Shown here: positions 34,575-43,307 of the stretch, one piece after another | Layout: the number at the start of each line of letters is the position of its first letter | Numbering within the stretch: the first letter of the stretch is position 1 | Source of the DNA: Nocardioides gansuensis | Lineage (GTDB): Bacteria; Actinomycetota; Actinomycetes; Propionibacteriales; Nocardioidaceae | DNA length: 64,000 nucleotides | Assembly (NCBI RefSeq): GCF_003076135.1 | Contig: NZ_QDGZ01000009.1 | Span: forward strand, 113,370 to 177,369 | Reading direction: 5' to 3' | Notes under the pieces: model-generated | Told to the model about the DNA's origin: nothing | Seen by the model: the letters and a program-made list of their open reading frames with translations, nothing else | Database searches by the model: none | Program-made: the position numbers and the translations under genes

Positions 34575-35176
34575 GTGTCCGCTCCGAGTTCCTTGGTGAG
34601 CGAGGCCATGCCACGGGAGACGTGCGACTTGACCGCTCCGGTGCTGATGCCCATCGCCTCGGCGATCTCCGCCTCTCGCAGGTTGCCCCAGTACCTCAAC
34701 ACTAGCGCCTCGCGTTGCCGATCCGGCAGCTTCGCCAACGCCCGTACGACGGCCCGCTGGTCGTCCTTCACCAGGACCTCGGACTCGGCCGAGCCGACGT
34801 CGAGGGGCCCGACCTCCACGTGGCGGCGGGTGACCATCAGATGTCTGGTGCGCATCCGGACGAGGTTCACGATCACCGCTCTCAGGTACGGCAGGGCCGC
34901 GTCGCGGGACCGAAGCCGTCCCCATCGCCGGTGCAGCTCGTAGAAGCCCTCGGCGACCACGTCCTCGGCGTCGGCCTCGGCGCCCAGGAGGGACGCCAGC
35001 CGCACGAGACCCACGTGGTGGGTGTGGAACAGCTCGGCCAGTGCGTCCTCTCGTTCGCGGTCGCGTGCCGCAAGTGCGGCGACGGTGTCGGGCTCGTCGG
35101 CCGGCTGGGTCGGACCGACAGGTCCGGGGACCTGCTCGGTCAACGCAGCCGCCGGAGCCGTACCGCCCGCGACCAT
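34571..35176 (-). CDS. RNA polymerase sigma-70 factor, SigE/SigM-like ECF type
   Basis: The 201-aa product from ATG 35176 has sigma region 2 (LFHTHHVGLVRLASLLGAEA, DAEDVVAEGFYELHRRWGRL, YLRAVIVNLVRMRTRH) and region 4 (LAKLPDRQREALVLRYWGNL, IAEAMGISTGAVKSHVSRGM). It belongs with the SigE-type actinobacterial ECF factors. It is coupled to a small membrane protein, and its start lies inside the end of the symporter gene (37-bp overlap), so all three may share a transcript. Confidence 0.92.
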   Translation of the reverse strand: MVAGGTAPAAALTEQVPGPVGPTQPADEPDTVAALAARDREREDALAELFHTHHVGLVRLASLLGAEADAEDVVAEGFYELHRRWGRLRSRDAALPYLRAVIVNLVRMRTRHLMVTRRHVEVGPLDVGSAESEVLVKDDQRAVVRALAKLPDRQREALVLRYWGNLREAEIAEAMGISTGAVKSHVSRGMASLTKELGADT

Positions 35177-36663
35177 GGCGTCGCCCGAGGGAGGAACGCG
35201 CTGAGCAGGACGACGACGAGCAGGTTCGCGCCGAGGGCGACCAGCGCGGCGTACAGCGGCAGGCCGGCGACGCTGACGACGGAGGAGAACCCCCCGGTCG
35301 TGACGAGGAAGGTGCCGGCCAGCATGCCGACGGCCCAGCCTGCGAAGAGACCCGCCGGATGCAGGCGCCCGGTGAGCAGACCGAGGACGACGGCCGGGAA
35401 GATCTGCAGGATCCAGACGCCGCCGAGCAGTTGCAGGTTGATGGCGTCCTGCTCGGCCATGAACATCACGAAGCCGAGCGCACCGACCTTCACCAGCAGC
35501 GAGACGAAGCGGGCCACCCCCGTCTGCTGCTCCGGCGTAGTCTGCGGGTTGACGTACTCCGCGTAGATGTTGCGGGTGAACAGCATCGCGGCGGCCACGC
35601 TCATCACGGCTGCGGGCACGAGGGCACCGATTGCCAACGACCCGAGGATCAGGCCGGTCACCCAGCCCGGGGTGAGCCACTCCACCAGCGCCGGGACCGC
35701 CAGGTCGGGGCGGCCGGGATCGACGGCGATGTCGGCGGCGTGCGCCGCCAGGCCCAGCAGGGCGACGAGTCCGAGCAGGCCGGTCCAGGCCAGCAGGGCC
35801 ACGGAGTTGACCCGCAGCACCCGTTCACTTCGCGCGGCGAACGCCGCCGTCAGCACGTGGGGGTACATCAGCAGAGCAAGTGCGGAGCCGAGCGCCAGGC
35901 TCCCGTAGGCCAGGTACAGCGACGGGTGCAGGGCGAGCGAGGGAGCCGCGCCGGTCGAGGTGTCCGCCGGGCTCGACAGCCGCTGCTCCAGCTCCAGGAA
36001 GAGGTTGCCGGCCCCACCGAGACGATGGAGGACCAGGGCGGTGACCAGGGTGATGGCACAGAACACCAGGACGCCCTTGACGAACGCGATCACCGCCGGA
36101 GCGCGGATTCCGTTGCGGTACGTCGCCAGGGCGAGGACGGCGAACACCGCGGCCAGGATGGCGTCACCGGCCAGGCCCTCGGGATAGGCGTCCAGGGCGA
36201 CCAGGACGGTGCGGATGCCGAGAAGCTGGAGAGCGACGTACGGCATCGTGGACAGGATGCCGGTCAGCGCGACCGCCAGGGCCAGGCCCGGTGCGTCGTA
36301 CCGGACGCGCACCAGGTCGGCCACCGTGACTGCGCCGACCTCGCGGGCCTCGCGCCACAGCCGGGGCAGCAGCCAGAACGCCAGCGGCCAGACGATGATC
36401 GTGTACGGCAGCGCGAAGAACCCCAGCGCGCCGGTCGAGTAGACCAACGCCGGCACCGCGGAGAAGGTGTACGCCGTGTAGATGGTGCCGCCCAGGAGGA
36501 ACCAGGTCGTCACCGACCCGAACCGTCGACCGCCCAGCGCCCAGTCGGCCGGTGTCGGCGTGGGAGGGGCACGGTGGAACCGCCGGGCGCCTAGCGCCAC
36601 CAGCGAGGTGCCGGCGAGGACCGCGACGAACGCCGCGAGCGCGGCCGGGTCCAGGTCGCTCAC
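35140..36663 (-). CDS. Sodium:solute symporter family protein
   Basis: The 507-aa product starts at GTG 36663 with GGAGG 5 bases upstream. About 13 hydrophobic helices are present, with the SSS pattern ADWALGGRRFGSVTTWFLLG, TGALGFFALPYTIIVWPLAF, RVRYDAPGLALAVAL and GALVPAAVMSVAAAMLFTRN (sodium-site Ser region near residue 375). Relatives with a DUF3311 partner carry monocarboxylates such as acetate or pyruvate. Here the DUF3311 gene is divergent, sharing a promoter gap with a CRP-like box. Confidence 0.9.
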   Translation of the reverse strand: MSDLDPAALAAFVAVLAGTSLVALGARRFHRAPPTPTPADWALGGRRFGSVTTWFLLGGTIYTAYTFSAVPALVYSTGALGFFALPYTIIVWPLAFWLLPRLWREAREVGAVTVADLVRVRYDAPGLALAVALTGILSTMPYVALQLLGIRTVLVALDAYPEGLAGDAILAAVFAVLALATYRNGIRAPAVIAFVKGVLVFCAITLVTALVLHRLGGAGNLFLELEQRLSSPADTSTGAAPSLALHPSLYLAYGSLALGSALALLMYPHVLTAAFAARSERVLRVNSVALLAWTGLLGLVALLGLAAHAADIAVDPGRPDLAVPALVEWLTPGWVTGLILGSLAIGALVPAAVMSVAAAMLFTRNIYAEYVNPQTTPEQQTGVARFVSLLVKVGALGFVMFMAEQDAINLQLLGGVWILQIFPAVVLGLLTGRLHPAGLFAGWAVGMLAGTFLVTTGGFSSVVSVAGLPLYAALVALGANLLVVVLLSAFLPRATPWSRAVRLRRLR

Positions 36664-36799
36664 ATGCCCTCCGGTTGCTAGCTGCCCGTCACAGCGCGCC
36701 GAGGTTACACCCTGCCCAGCCTCGAGGGCCGCCACCGCCAATCCGCCAAAAAAGTTCTGCCGGCGTGTAAACCCACGCCCTGCCCCGGGCAACTTAGCC

Positions 36800-36813
36800 G
36801 TGACGGGGGTCAC
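36800..36813. promoter_or_regulatory. CRP-like box GTGA-N6-TCAC in the symporter/DUF3311 promoter gap
   Basis: GTGACGGGGGTCAC fits the CRP/GlxR half-site rule exactly (CGTGA and TCACA flanks). It lies 30 bases before the DUF3311 start and 137 bases before the divergent symporter start; on the minus strand it is followed by CTAAGT, a possible -10. The rest of the 179-bp gap shows no other element. Binding is inferred. Confidence 0.5.
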
Positions 36814-36842
36814 AGCCCGACCAGTCGACAAGGACGTGTGCC

Positions 36843-37112
36843 ATGGACCCAGAGCCCCAGTTGGAGCAGGGCACCACAGGTGAGGGGCGCAGACATCGAC
36901 GAGCACTGCTCACCCTGGTGCTGCTGCTCATCCCGGTGGTGGCCGCGCTCGCCGTACCGGTCTACTCGAGGGCCACGCCACGACTGGCCGGCGTGCACTT
37001 CTTCTACTGGTTCCAGGCGGGATGCGTGCTGCTGGCAGCCGTCTGCCTCGGCACCGCGCTCGTGCTGTCGGGCGACGGCGAGCGGCCCGGCCGGGAGGAG
37101 GCGCGGTGGTGA
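36843..37112 (+). CDS. DUF3311 small membrane protein
   Basis: The 89-aa protein has two membrane helices (LLTLVLLLIPVVAALAVPVY and AGCVLLAAVCLGTALVLSG) around the DUF3311 core PVYSRATPRLAGVHFFYWFQ. In other actinobacteria this family is encoded next to SSS symporters and is thought to be an accessory subunit. It is divergent from the symporter here and overlaps the next gene by 4 bases. Confidence 0.85.
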   Translation: MDPEPQLEQGTTGEGRRHRRALLTLVLLLIPVVAALAVPVYSRATPRLAGVHFFYWFQAGCVLLAAVCLGTALVLSGDGERPGREEARW

Positions 37113-37453
37113 TCAGGCTGACCGGCAGGGCCCAGGAGGCGCTGCGCCCCGGTGAGGTCGTCTTCCTGGACTGGCACGTCACCGGCCTGTGCTGCGCCGA
37201 TGCCGGCGAGTTCTCGGTGCGCGCGGTGCAGGCGGCGAAGCTGCCGCGGCGCATGCAGCCGGTGCACGACTCGCCGCCGGGGAGTGTGTTCGCGCATCCG
37301 GTCGGCTGGGCGCACCTCACCAACCGGGACGTGACCGTGGACTGCCGCCGGATCGGCCGCTGGCGCCGCTTCGTCACCGACCTCCCGACTGACGCCGGCC
37401 TGCGCGCCTGCCTCGGCCGACTGGCCGACTCCACCGCTCCACCAGACAGCTGA
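37109..37453 (+). CDS. Unknown protein between DUF3311 and cstA
   Basis: The 114-aa product starts at GTG 37109, overlapping the DUF3311 stop. I do not recognise the family. It is soluble, with FLDWHVTGLCCADAGEFSVR (a Cys-Cys pair), a His-rich middle (PVHDSPPGSVFAHPVGWAHL) and a lone later Cys in VDCRR. Tight coupling to DUF3311 and location 147 bases before cstA suggest a link to organic-acid uptake. Confidence 0.65.
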   Translation: MIRLTGRAQEALRPGEVVFLDWHVTGLCCADAGEFSVRAVQAAKLPRRMQPVHDSPPGSVFAHPVGWAHLTNRDVTVDCRRIGRWRRFVTDLPTDAGLRACLGRLADSTAPPDS

Positions 37454-37600
37454 CCCCCATCCCAGAGACCACCCCAGCGGCCACGCCGGGGACCAGCCAG
37501 TCCCGGCCGTACGACGCCTGACCAACCCCCTGATGAACGCGTGTCCCCACGCGCGCTTCGCCCTGCCCGGAAACAACCCAACCCCCACCGGAGGACCCAC

Positions 37601-39742
37601 ATGAATCGTCTCCGTCCGCGCACTGTGCTCGTCTGGAGTGCAGTCTCACTGATCGGAGCCGTCGCCTGGACGGTGCTCGCCCTCTCCAGGGGCGAGTCCG
37701 TCTCAGCGATCTGGATCGTCGCCGCCGCCCTCGGCAGCTACGCCATCGCCTACCGCTTCTATTCACGCTTCATCGCCGACAAGGTGCTGCGGGTCGACGA
37801 CAGCCGGGCGACGCCCGCCGAGCGGCTCGACAACGGCGTCGACTTCCAGCCCACCGACCGGCGGGTCCTCTTCGGGCACCACTTCGCCGCCATCGCCGGG
37901 GCCGGCCCGCTCGTCGGCCCGGTCCTCGCGGCGCAGATGGGCTACCTGCCGGGCACGATCTGGATCATCGTCGGCGTGATCTTCGCCGGGGCCGTGCAGG
38001 ACATGGTGACGCTGTTCTTCTCCATGCGCCGGGACGGCAAGAGCCTCGGTCAGATGGCTCGTGACGAGATCGGTCCGGTGGGCGGCGCCGCGGCGCTGGT
38101 CGCGGTGTTCTCGATCATGATCATCCTGCTCGCCGTGCTCGCGCTCGTCGTGGTGAACGCCCTGGCGAAGTCGCCGTGGGGGACCTTCTCCATTGCGATG
38201 ACGATCCCGATCGCGCTGCTGATGGGCTTCTACCTGCGGGTGCTCCGGCCCGGTCGTGTCGTGGAGACCTCCGTGATCGGGGTGGGCCTTCTGCTCGCGT
38301 CGATCGTCGGCGGTGGCTTGGTGGCCGAGTCCAGCTGGGCAGACACGTTCACCCTCGAGCCCACGACCCTGGTCCTCTGGTTGGTCGGATACGGCTTCTT
38401 CGCGTCGGTGCTTCCGGTGTGGATGCTGCTCGCGCCGCGGGACTACCTCTCGACGTTCATGAAGATCGGCACCATCGCGATGCTCGCCGTCGGCGTATTC
38501 GCGACGACGCCGGTGCTGCGCACCGAGGCGTTCACCGACTTCGCGTTCAACGGCGCCGGCCCGGTGTTCGCCGGCTCGCTCTTCCCGTTCGTGTTCATCA
38601 CGATCGCCTGCGGCGCGCTGTCCGGCTTCCACGCGCTGATCGCCTCGGGCACCACGCCCAAGATGATCCAGAAGGAGTCCCAGATCCGGCTCATCGGGTA
38701 CGGCGCGATGCTGTGCGAGTCGTTCGTCGCGGTGATGGCCCTCATCGCCGCCTGCGCGCTCGACCCGGGTCTGTACTTCGCGATGAACTCGCCGGCCGGC
38801 GTGGTCGGGTCCACCGCCCAGTCCGCGGCAGATGCCGTCGCGGCCATGGGCTTCACGATCACCCCGGACCAGCTCACGGCTGCTGCCGCCGCGGTCGAGG
38901 AGGAGACCCTCGTCTCCCGTACCGGAGGGGCGCCGACGCTGGCCGTGGGGATGTCGGAGATCTTCGCCGGAGTGCTCGGCGGCGCAGGGATGAAGGCCTT
39001 CTGGTACCACTTCGCGCTCATGTTCGAGGCGCTGTTCATCCTGACGACGGTCGATGCCGGCACCCGGGTCGGCCGGTTCATGCTCCAGGACACCCTCGGC
39101 AACCTGTGGAAGCCGCTCGGCCGGGTGTCCTGGAAGCCCGGGCTGTGGGCGACCAGCGCTGCGGTCGTCCTCGCCTGGGGCTACTTCCTCTACACCGGCG
39201 TGACCAACCCGCTCGGCGGCATCAACCAGCTGTTCCCGCTGTTCGGCATCGCCAACCAGCTGCTCGCTGCTATTGCGCTCACCGTGGCGACCACGCTCCT
39301 GATCAAGAGCGGGCGCGCGAAGTGGGCATGGGTCACCGGGATCCCGCTCGTCTGGGACGTCGCGGTCACCATGACCGCCAGCTGGCAGAAGGTGTTCAGC
39401 AGCGACCCGCGGATCGGGTTCTTCGCGCAGCGCGACAAGTACGCGACGTCCCTGGACGCCGGCGAGGTGTTGGCGCCAGCCAAGAACCTCGACGACATGC
39501 ACGCCGTGGTGACGAACTCGACGGTCGACGGTGTGCTGGCTGCGTTCTTCGGGCTGCTGGTGGTCGTGGTGCTGCTCGACGCGGCACGGATCTGGGTCAA
39601 GGCGCTCCGTGTGGGAAACCTGCCGACCACCGAGGCGGCGTACGTGTCGTCACAGATCGTGGCTCCGTCCGGCCTGATGGCCACAGCGGAGGAGCGCACT
39701 GCCCGCGACCTCGTCGATGCGGGAGGCGGGACGAGTCACTAG
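37601..39742 (+). CDS. cstA: Carbon starvation protein CstA
   Basis: The 713-aa protein from ATG 37601 (GGAGG 6 bases upstream) has about 18 helices and the CstA signature blocks: FGHHFAAIAGAGPLVGPVLA, VQDMVTLFFSMRRDGKSLGQ, ITIACGALSGFHALIASGTT, GGAGMKAFWYHFALMFEALF and GGINQLFPLFGIANQLLAAI. In E. coli CstA and its paralogue BtsT carry peptides/pyruvate under CRP control. No small YbdD-like gene follows. A strong bidirectional hairpin ends the gene. Confidence 0.95.
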   Translation: MNRLRPRTVLVWSAVSLIGAVAWTVLALSRGESVSAIWIVAAALGSYAIAYRFYSRFIADKVLRVDDSRATPAERLDNGVDFQPTDRRVLFGHHFAAIAGAGPLVGPVLAAQMGYLPGTIWIIVGVIFAGAVQDMVTLFFSMRRDGKSLGQMARDEIGPVGGAAALVAVFSIMIILLAVLALVVVNALAKSPWGTFSIAMTIPIALLMGFYLRVLRPGRVVETSVIGVGLLLASIVGGGLVAESSWADTFTLEPTTLVLWLVGYGFFASVLPVWMLLAPRDYLSTFMKIGTIAMLAVGVFATTPVLRTEAFTDFAFNGAGPVFAGSLFPFVFITIACGALSGFHALIASGTTPKMIQKESQIRLIGYGAMLCESFVAVMALIAACALDPGLYFAMNSPAGVVGSTAQSAADAVAAMGFTITPDQLTAAAAAVEEETLVSRTGGAPTLAVGMSEIFAGVLGGAGMKAFWYHFALMFEALFILTTVDAGTRVGRFMLQDTLGNLWKPLGRVSWKPGLWATSAAVVLAWGYFLYTGVTNPLGGINQLFPLFGIANQLLAAIALTVATTLLIKSGRAKWAWVTGIPLVWDVAVTMTASWQKVFSSDPRIGFFAQRDKYATSLDAGEVLAPAKNLDDMHAVVTNSTVDGVLAAFFGLLVVVVLLDAARIWVKALRVGNLPTTEAAYVSSQIVAPSGLMATAEERTARDLVDAGGGTSH

Positions 39743-39801
39743 GACGGCGGACAGCCGTGCGGCCCAGGGTGGAGGGACCGCCCCGGGCCGGCAGGTGGTG
39801 T

Positions 39802-39842
39802 CCGGCCCTCGCGGCGTCGCCTTGCGACGTCGCGAGGGCCGG
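39802..39842. terminator. Bidirectional hairpin between cstA and the secreted GH32 gene
   Basis: A 19-bp stem with one G-T pair (outer arms CCGGCCCTCGCG and CGCGAGGGCCGG) and 3-base loop lies between the two convergent genes. Confidence 0.85.
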
Positions 39843-39857
39843 AGCTCTGCGACGCTG

Positions 39858-42416
39858 TCAGTCCCGGAAGGACCCCAGGTGCCGCAGCGTCAGCTGGTCG
39901 AGTCGGGCCGACCCGCCCTCGGCGAAGAGCTCCACTCCGTCGCTGTCGGGGTCGGGGAAGATCAGGTCCGTGATCACAGCATCGCCGTCACCGCCGAAGA
40001 CCTCCACCGAGGACCAGTCGAGCAGGACCTTGATCCGGACCTTGCCGCTGCGGGGCTCCAGCGGCGCCCGGTGGACGCCCGGGAAGCCGGGGCTGAAGTC
40101 GTCCCTGCCCGACTGGGTCCGGTCGACGTACAGCTCCTCGGTCACGGTGTCGTAACCCACCACGGTCTCCTGGCCGGGTCCGGTGGCCAGCTTGAGCCCG
40201 AACCGGTCGGCGTCCGCCACATCGAAGGTCGCGTCGATCTCGAGCGTCTTCCCGTCGCCGCTCCCACCGGCGAGCGGCGTGGAGCCCTCAGGGATCGTGA
40301 GCTTGTTCGCAGTGATCGCGTCACCCTCGCGGAGGGACCGGAGCGAGGTGACCGGCTCCTGGGTGAGTCGCACCTCGCCGTCGATCGTGCGCAGCGACAG
40401 CCTGCGCGGCACGGTCATCGAGCTCCGCCATGGCGACGTCGGCGTGCTGCCGGCGTACTCCCAGTTGCTCATCCATCCGATCGTGAACCGCTCACCCGTC
40501 GGCACGTTGTCCCAGGTGATCCCGGCGTAGTTGTCCTTGCCGAAGTCGACCCAGTCGGCGCGTTCCACCACCGACAGCGCTGGCTCGTCGGAGAAGGTGA
40601 AGTGGTCGGCCAGGATGTGGCCCCAGCCGCCGCTGTTGGCGTCGATGAGCTTCACCTGTGCCTGCTGACCCTGGTAGCGCCGCAGGTCGAAGGAGGCCGA
40701 GTCGAGTCGCTCGCTGTTGGGCCCCGTCTCGCTCTCCACGATCTGCCCGTCCACGACGAGGTTCACCGTCGTCTCGATGGACGCAGGTTGCGCCGGCTCG
40801 TCGGAGAGCATCACCGAGTCGAGGTTGATGTGTCCCCAGCCACCAGTGTTCTGGTCGACGACCTCGAGCCGCGCGGTCTGCCCGCGGAGCTCGGAGACGT
40901 CCCAGGCGGACCAGGTGAGCCGCTCCGCATCCTTGCCGGTCGCCGTGCGGACCACTTCTCCGTCCACGATGAGGTTCACCGCGGTGGGGTCGGCTTCCGA
41001 CATGGGGTGGCGTCCGCCTCCGATCAGGAAGTTGATGTAGTCGTTGGTGATCTCGAACTCGGGTGAGGTCAGGGTGCCGACCGCGCGGTCGTGGTCGATG
41101 AAGGTGTTGACGAGCCCGCTGCCCTCGAATCCGGTGACCTCCTGCTGGTCGCCGATGGTGCCGGTCGAGGGTGCGGTGCCGAACGCGTTGCCCTCGCTGA
41201 TCCAGCCTTCTCCGTAGCTGCCACCCTCGAAGTCCGCGATCATCGACGCTGCCACTGGGGCCGGAGGGTCGAGGATCTCGTCGGGGTTGTGCGGGTGGTT
41301 GCCCCCGCCGATGCGGAAGTTGAGGAAGTCCTCCTGCACCGTGAACGTCGGCGAGGTCAGCGTGCCGGTGCTGCCGTCGAAGCCGTGGAAGCTGTTGGCC
41401 AGCCGCTCGCCCAGGTAGTTGCTGACCCCACCCTGATCGGTCCCGGCAGCCGCGCCCGGAGCCGGACCGGGGCCGAAGGCGGTGCCCGTCGCGGTCCAGT
41501 CGTCGAAGGACTCGCTCTCGAAGTCCTCGAAGACGGAGAGCTCGGCCGGCGGCTCGTAGGACCCGTCGTCGTCGGGCGTGAACCTCGTGCCGTCGAACTC
41601 ACCCACGAAGTACTGCGTGCCCGAGCCGCCGTAGAGGTGACCGGGGTTGAGGCTGACGAGGAGCACCCACTTCTGCTTCTTGCTGTCCCCGTCGACGGGC
41701 AGGGGGAACAGGTCGGGGCACTCCCAGACGCCTCCGACGGCGCCCTGGGGCCCGAAGTCGCTCAGGTGCGTCCACGACTTCAGATCCTTGGAGGAGTAGA
41801 AGGCGACCTTCCGCTCGGTGGCCTTCACGATCGTCATCAGCCAGCTCTGGGTCGGCGCGTACCACTGCACCTTCGGGTCCCGGAACTCGTTGTTGTCGAT
41901 GTCGAGCACCGGGTTGCCGTCGTACTTGGTCCAGGTCCGGCCGCGGTCGAGGCTGTAGGCGAGCGCCTGGTTCTGGTCCGATCCGGCCTTCGGGTTGCTG
42001 GTGTAGACGGCCACCATCGCCGGGTTGGCCCGCGTGCCGAAGCCGGTCGTGTTCTGGTGGTCCACGACCACCGAGCCGGAGAAGATCATCTCGTTCTCGT
42101 CGTGCGAGATGGCCAGAGGCAGCTCCTTCCAGTGGACCAGGTCGGAGCTCACCGCGTGCCCCCACGACATGTTCCCCCAGGAGTTGCCGTCCGGGTTGTG
42201 CTGGTAGAAGAGGTGGTACTCGCCCTTGTAGTAGACCAACCCGTTGGGGTCGTTCATCCAGTTCCTGGCCGGGGTGTAGTGGAACTGCGGGCGGTACGGC
42301 TCCGCGAAGCTCGCCGGGGCCGAGGGCTCGGCAGACGCCGAGATGGCGGACCCCGTGAGAGCGGTGCTGACGGCCAGGGCACCAGCGGCGATCGTGATGG
42401 GTACGTGACGCTTCAT
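39858..42416 (-). CDS. Secreted GH32 fructan hydrolase (levanase/inulinase type) with nested inserted modules
   Basis: The 852-aa product from ATG 42416 has a signal peptide (MKRHVPITIAAGALAVSTAL, cut after ASA near 29). The GH32 five-blade propeller starts with nucleophile Asp in WMNDPNG (near 56), stabiliser FRDPK (near 180) and acid/base ECPDLF (Glu near 232). At about 292-618 the propeller is interrupted by two related jelly-roll-like modules: one full copy (about 394-541) lies inside the split second copy (297-375 and 549-612). The propeller then resumes with DFGKDNYAGITWDN, followed by the beta-sandwich with FVGG-like end. It probably frees fructose from levan or inulin outside the cell. 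Confidence 0.93.
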   Translation of the reverse strand: MKRHVPITIAAGALAVSTALTGSAISASAEPSAPASFAEPYRPQFHYTPARNWMNDPNGLVYYKGEYHLFYQHNPDGNSWGNMSWGHAVSSDLVHWKELPLAISHDENEMIFSGSVVVDHQNTTGFGTRANPAMVAVYTSNPKAGSDQNQALAYSLDRGRTWTKYDGNPVLDIDNNEFRDPKVQWYAPTQSWLMTIVKATERKVAFYSSKDLKSWTHLSDFGPQGAVGGVWECPDLFPLPVDGDSKKQKWVLLVSLNPGHLYGGSGTQYFVGEFDGTRFTPDDDGSYEPPAELSVFEDFESESFDDWTATGTAFGPGPAPGAAAGTDQGGVSNYLGERLANSFHGFDGSTGTLTSPTFTVQEDFLNFRIGGGNHPHNPDEILDPPAPVAASMIADFEGGSYGEGWISEGNAFGTAPSTGTIGDQQEVTGFEGSGLVNTFIDHDRAVGTLTSPEFEITNDYINFLIGGGRHPMSEADPTAVNLIVDGEVVRTATGKDAERLTWSAWDVSELRGQTARLEVVDQNTGGWGHINLDSVMLSDEPAQPASIETTVNLVVDGQIVESETGPNSERLDSASFDLRRYQGQQAQVKLIDANSGGWGHILADHFTFSDEPALSVVERADWVDFGKDNYAGITWDNVPTGERFTIGWMSNWEYAGSTPTSPWRSSMTVPRRLSLRTIDGEVRLTQEPVTSLRSLREGDAITANKLTIPEGSTPLAGGSGDGKTLEIDATFDVADADRFGLKLATGPGQETVVGYDTVTEELYVDRTQSGRDDFSPGFPGVHRAPLEPRSGKVRIKVLLDWSSVEVFGGDGDAVITDLIFPDPDSDGVELFAEGGSARLDQLTLRHLGSFRD

Positions 42417-42506
42417 TGCTTCTCCAATCGATGAGGGGATTCCCTCGGTTTCCGTGTAACCCCCCATGCGTGGACCGGCCCCGAGACGACCCACGCCGCG
42501 CGGTCG

Positions 42507-42537
42507 GGTCGGCTCATCCCCCACGGATGAGCCGACC
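42507..42537 (-). terminator. Terminator of the fructose ABC operon
   Basis: A perfect 13-bp stem (GGTCGGCTCATCC with GGATGAGCCGACC) and 5-base loop lie just past the ABC ATPase stop and before the secreted GH32 gene on the same strand, so the two are separate units. The remaining 90 bases before the GH32 start show no clear operator. Confidence 0.8.
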
Positions 42538-42542
42538 GGTGA

Positions 42543-43307
42543 TCATGCGGGTAGCGCCATCGCGCCGGTCATGATCGCGACGCCGTCGGTCATCGAGTGC
42601 GACTCCGGCGTGATCACCCCGGCGCAGCGACCGAGGCGCTGGACGTGGATCCGGTCCGCCACTTCCCAGACGTGCGGCATGTTGTGGCTGATCAGGATCA
42701 CCCCGAGGTTGCGCTCGCGCAGCTGCTCGACGAGCCGCAGCACCTGGCCGGACTCCTTCACGCCGAGTGCTGCGGTGGGCTCGTCGAGGACGACCACCTT
42801 GCTGCCGAACGCCGCCGCGCGAGCGACGGCGACCGCCTGGCGCTGCCCTCCGGACAGCGACTCCACCGGGACCGCCATGTTCTGGATCGTCGAGATGCCG
42901 AGCTCCTGCACCGACTGCTGGGCCCGGTCACGCATGCCCTTCTTGTCGAGCATCCGCAGGACCGAACCGAGCACGCCGGGGCGCCGCTCCTCGCGCGCGA
43001 GGTAGAGGTTGCTCGCGATGTCCAGGGCGGGTGCGACCGCGAGCGTCTGGTAGACCGTCTCGATGCCGGCCTCCCGGGCGTCCTGCGGACGCTTGAAGGA
43101 CACCAGCTCGCCGTCGAGCCGGATCTCGCCGGCGTCCGGCGCCAGTGCGCCCGTCAGCGTCTTGATGAGCGTCGACTTGCCGGCGCCGTTGTCGCCGATG
43201 ACGGCCAGCACCTCGCCGCGGTGCAGGTCGAGGTCGACGCCGTCGAGGCCGACGACACGGCCGAAGGTCTTCACCAGGCCCCTGGCGGAGAGAACGGGGG
43301 TGGTCAT
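42543..43307 (-). CDS. Sugar ABC transporter ATPase, single-domain (FrcA-like)
   Basis: The 254-aa product has Walker A GDNGAGKST, signature LSGGQRQAVAVARA, Walker B VVVLDEPTAAL and switch His in ILISHNM. Unlike RbsA/XylG it has only one ABC domain, as in FrcA of the fructose importer FrcBCA. It energises uptake by the upstream permease. Its start overlaps the permease stop by 4 bases. Confidence 0.9.
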   Translation of the reverse strand: MTTPVLSARGLVKTFGRVVGLDGVDLDLHRGEVLAVIGDNGAGKSTLIKTLTGALAPDAGEIRLDGELVSFKRPQDAREAGIETVYQTLAVAPALDIASNLYLAREERRPGVLGSVLRMLDKKGMRDRAQQSVQELGISTIQNMAVPVESLSGGQRQAVAVARAAAFGSKVVVLDEPTAALGVKESGQVLRLVEQLRERNLGVILISHNMPHVWEVADRIHVQRLGRCAGVITPESHSMTDGVAIMTGAMALPA

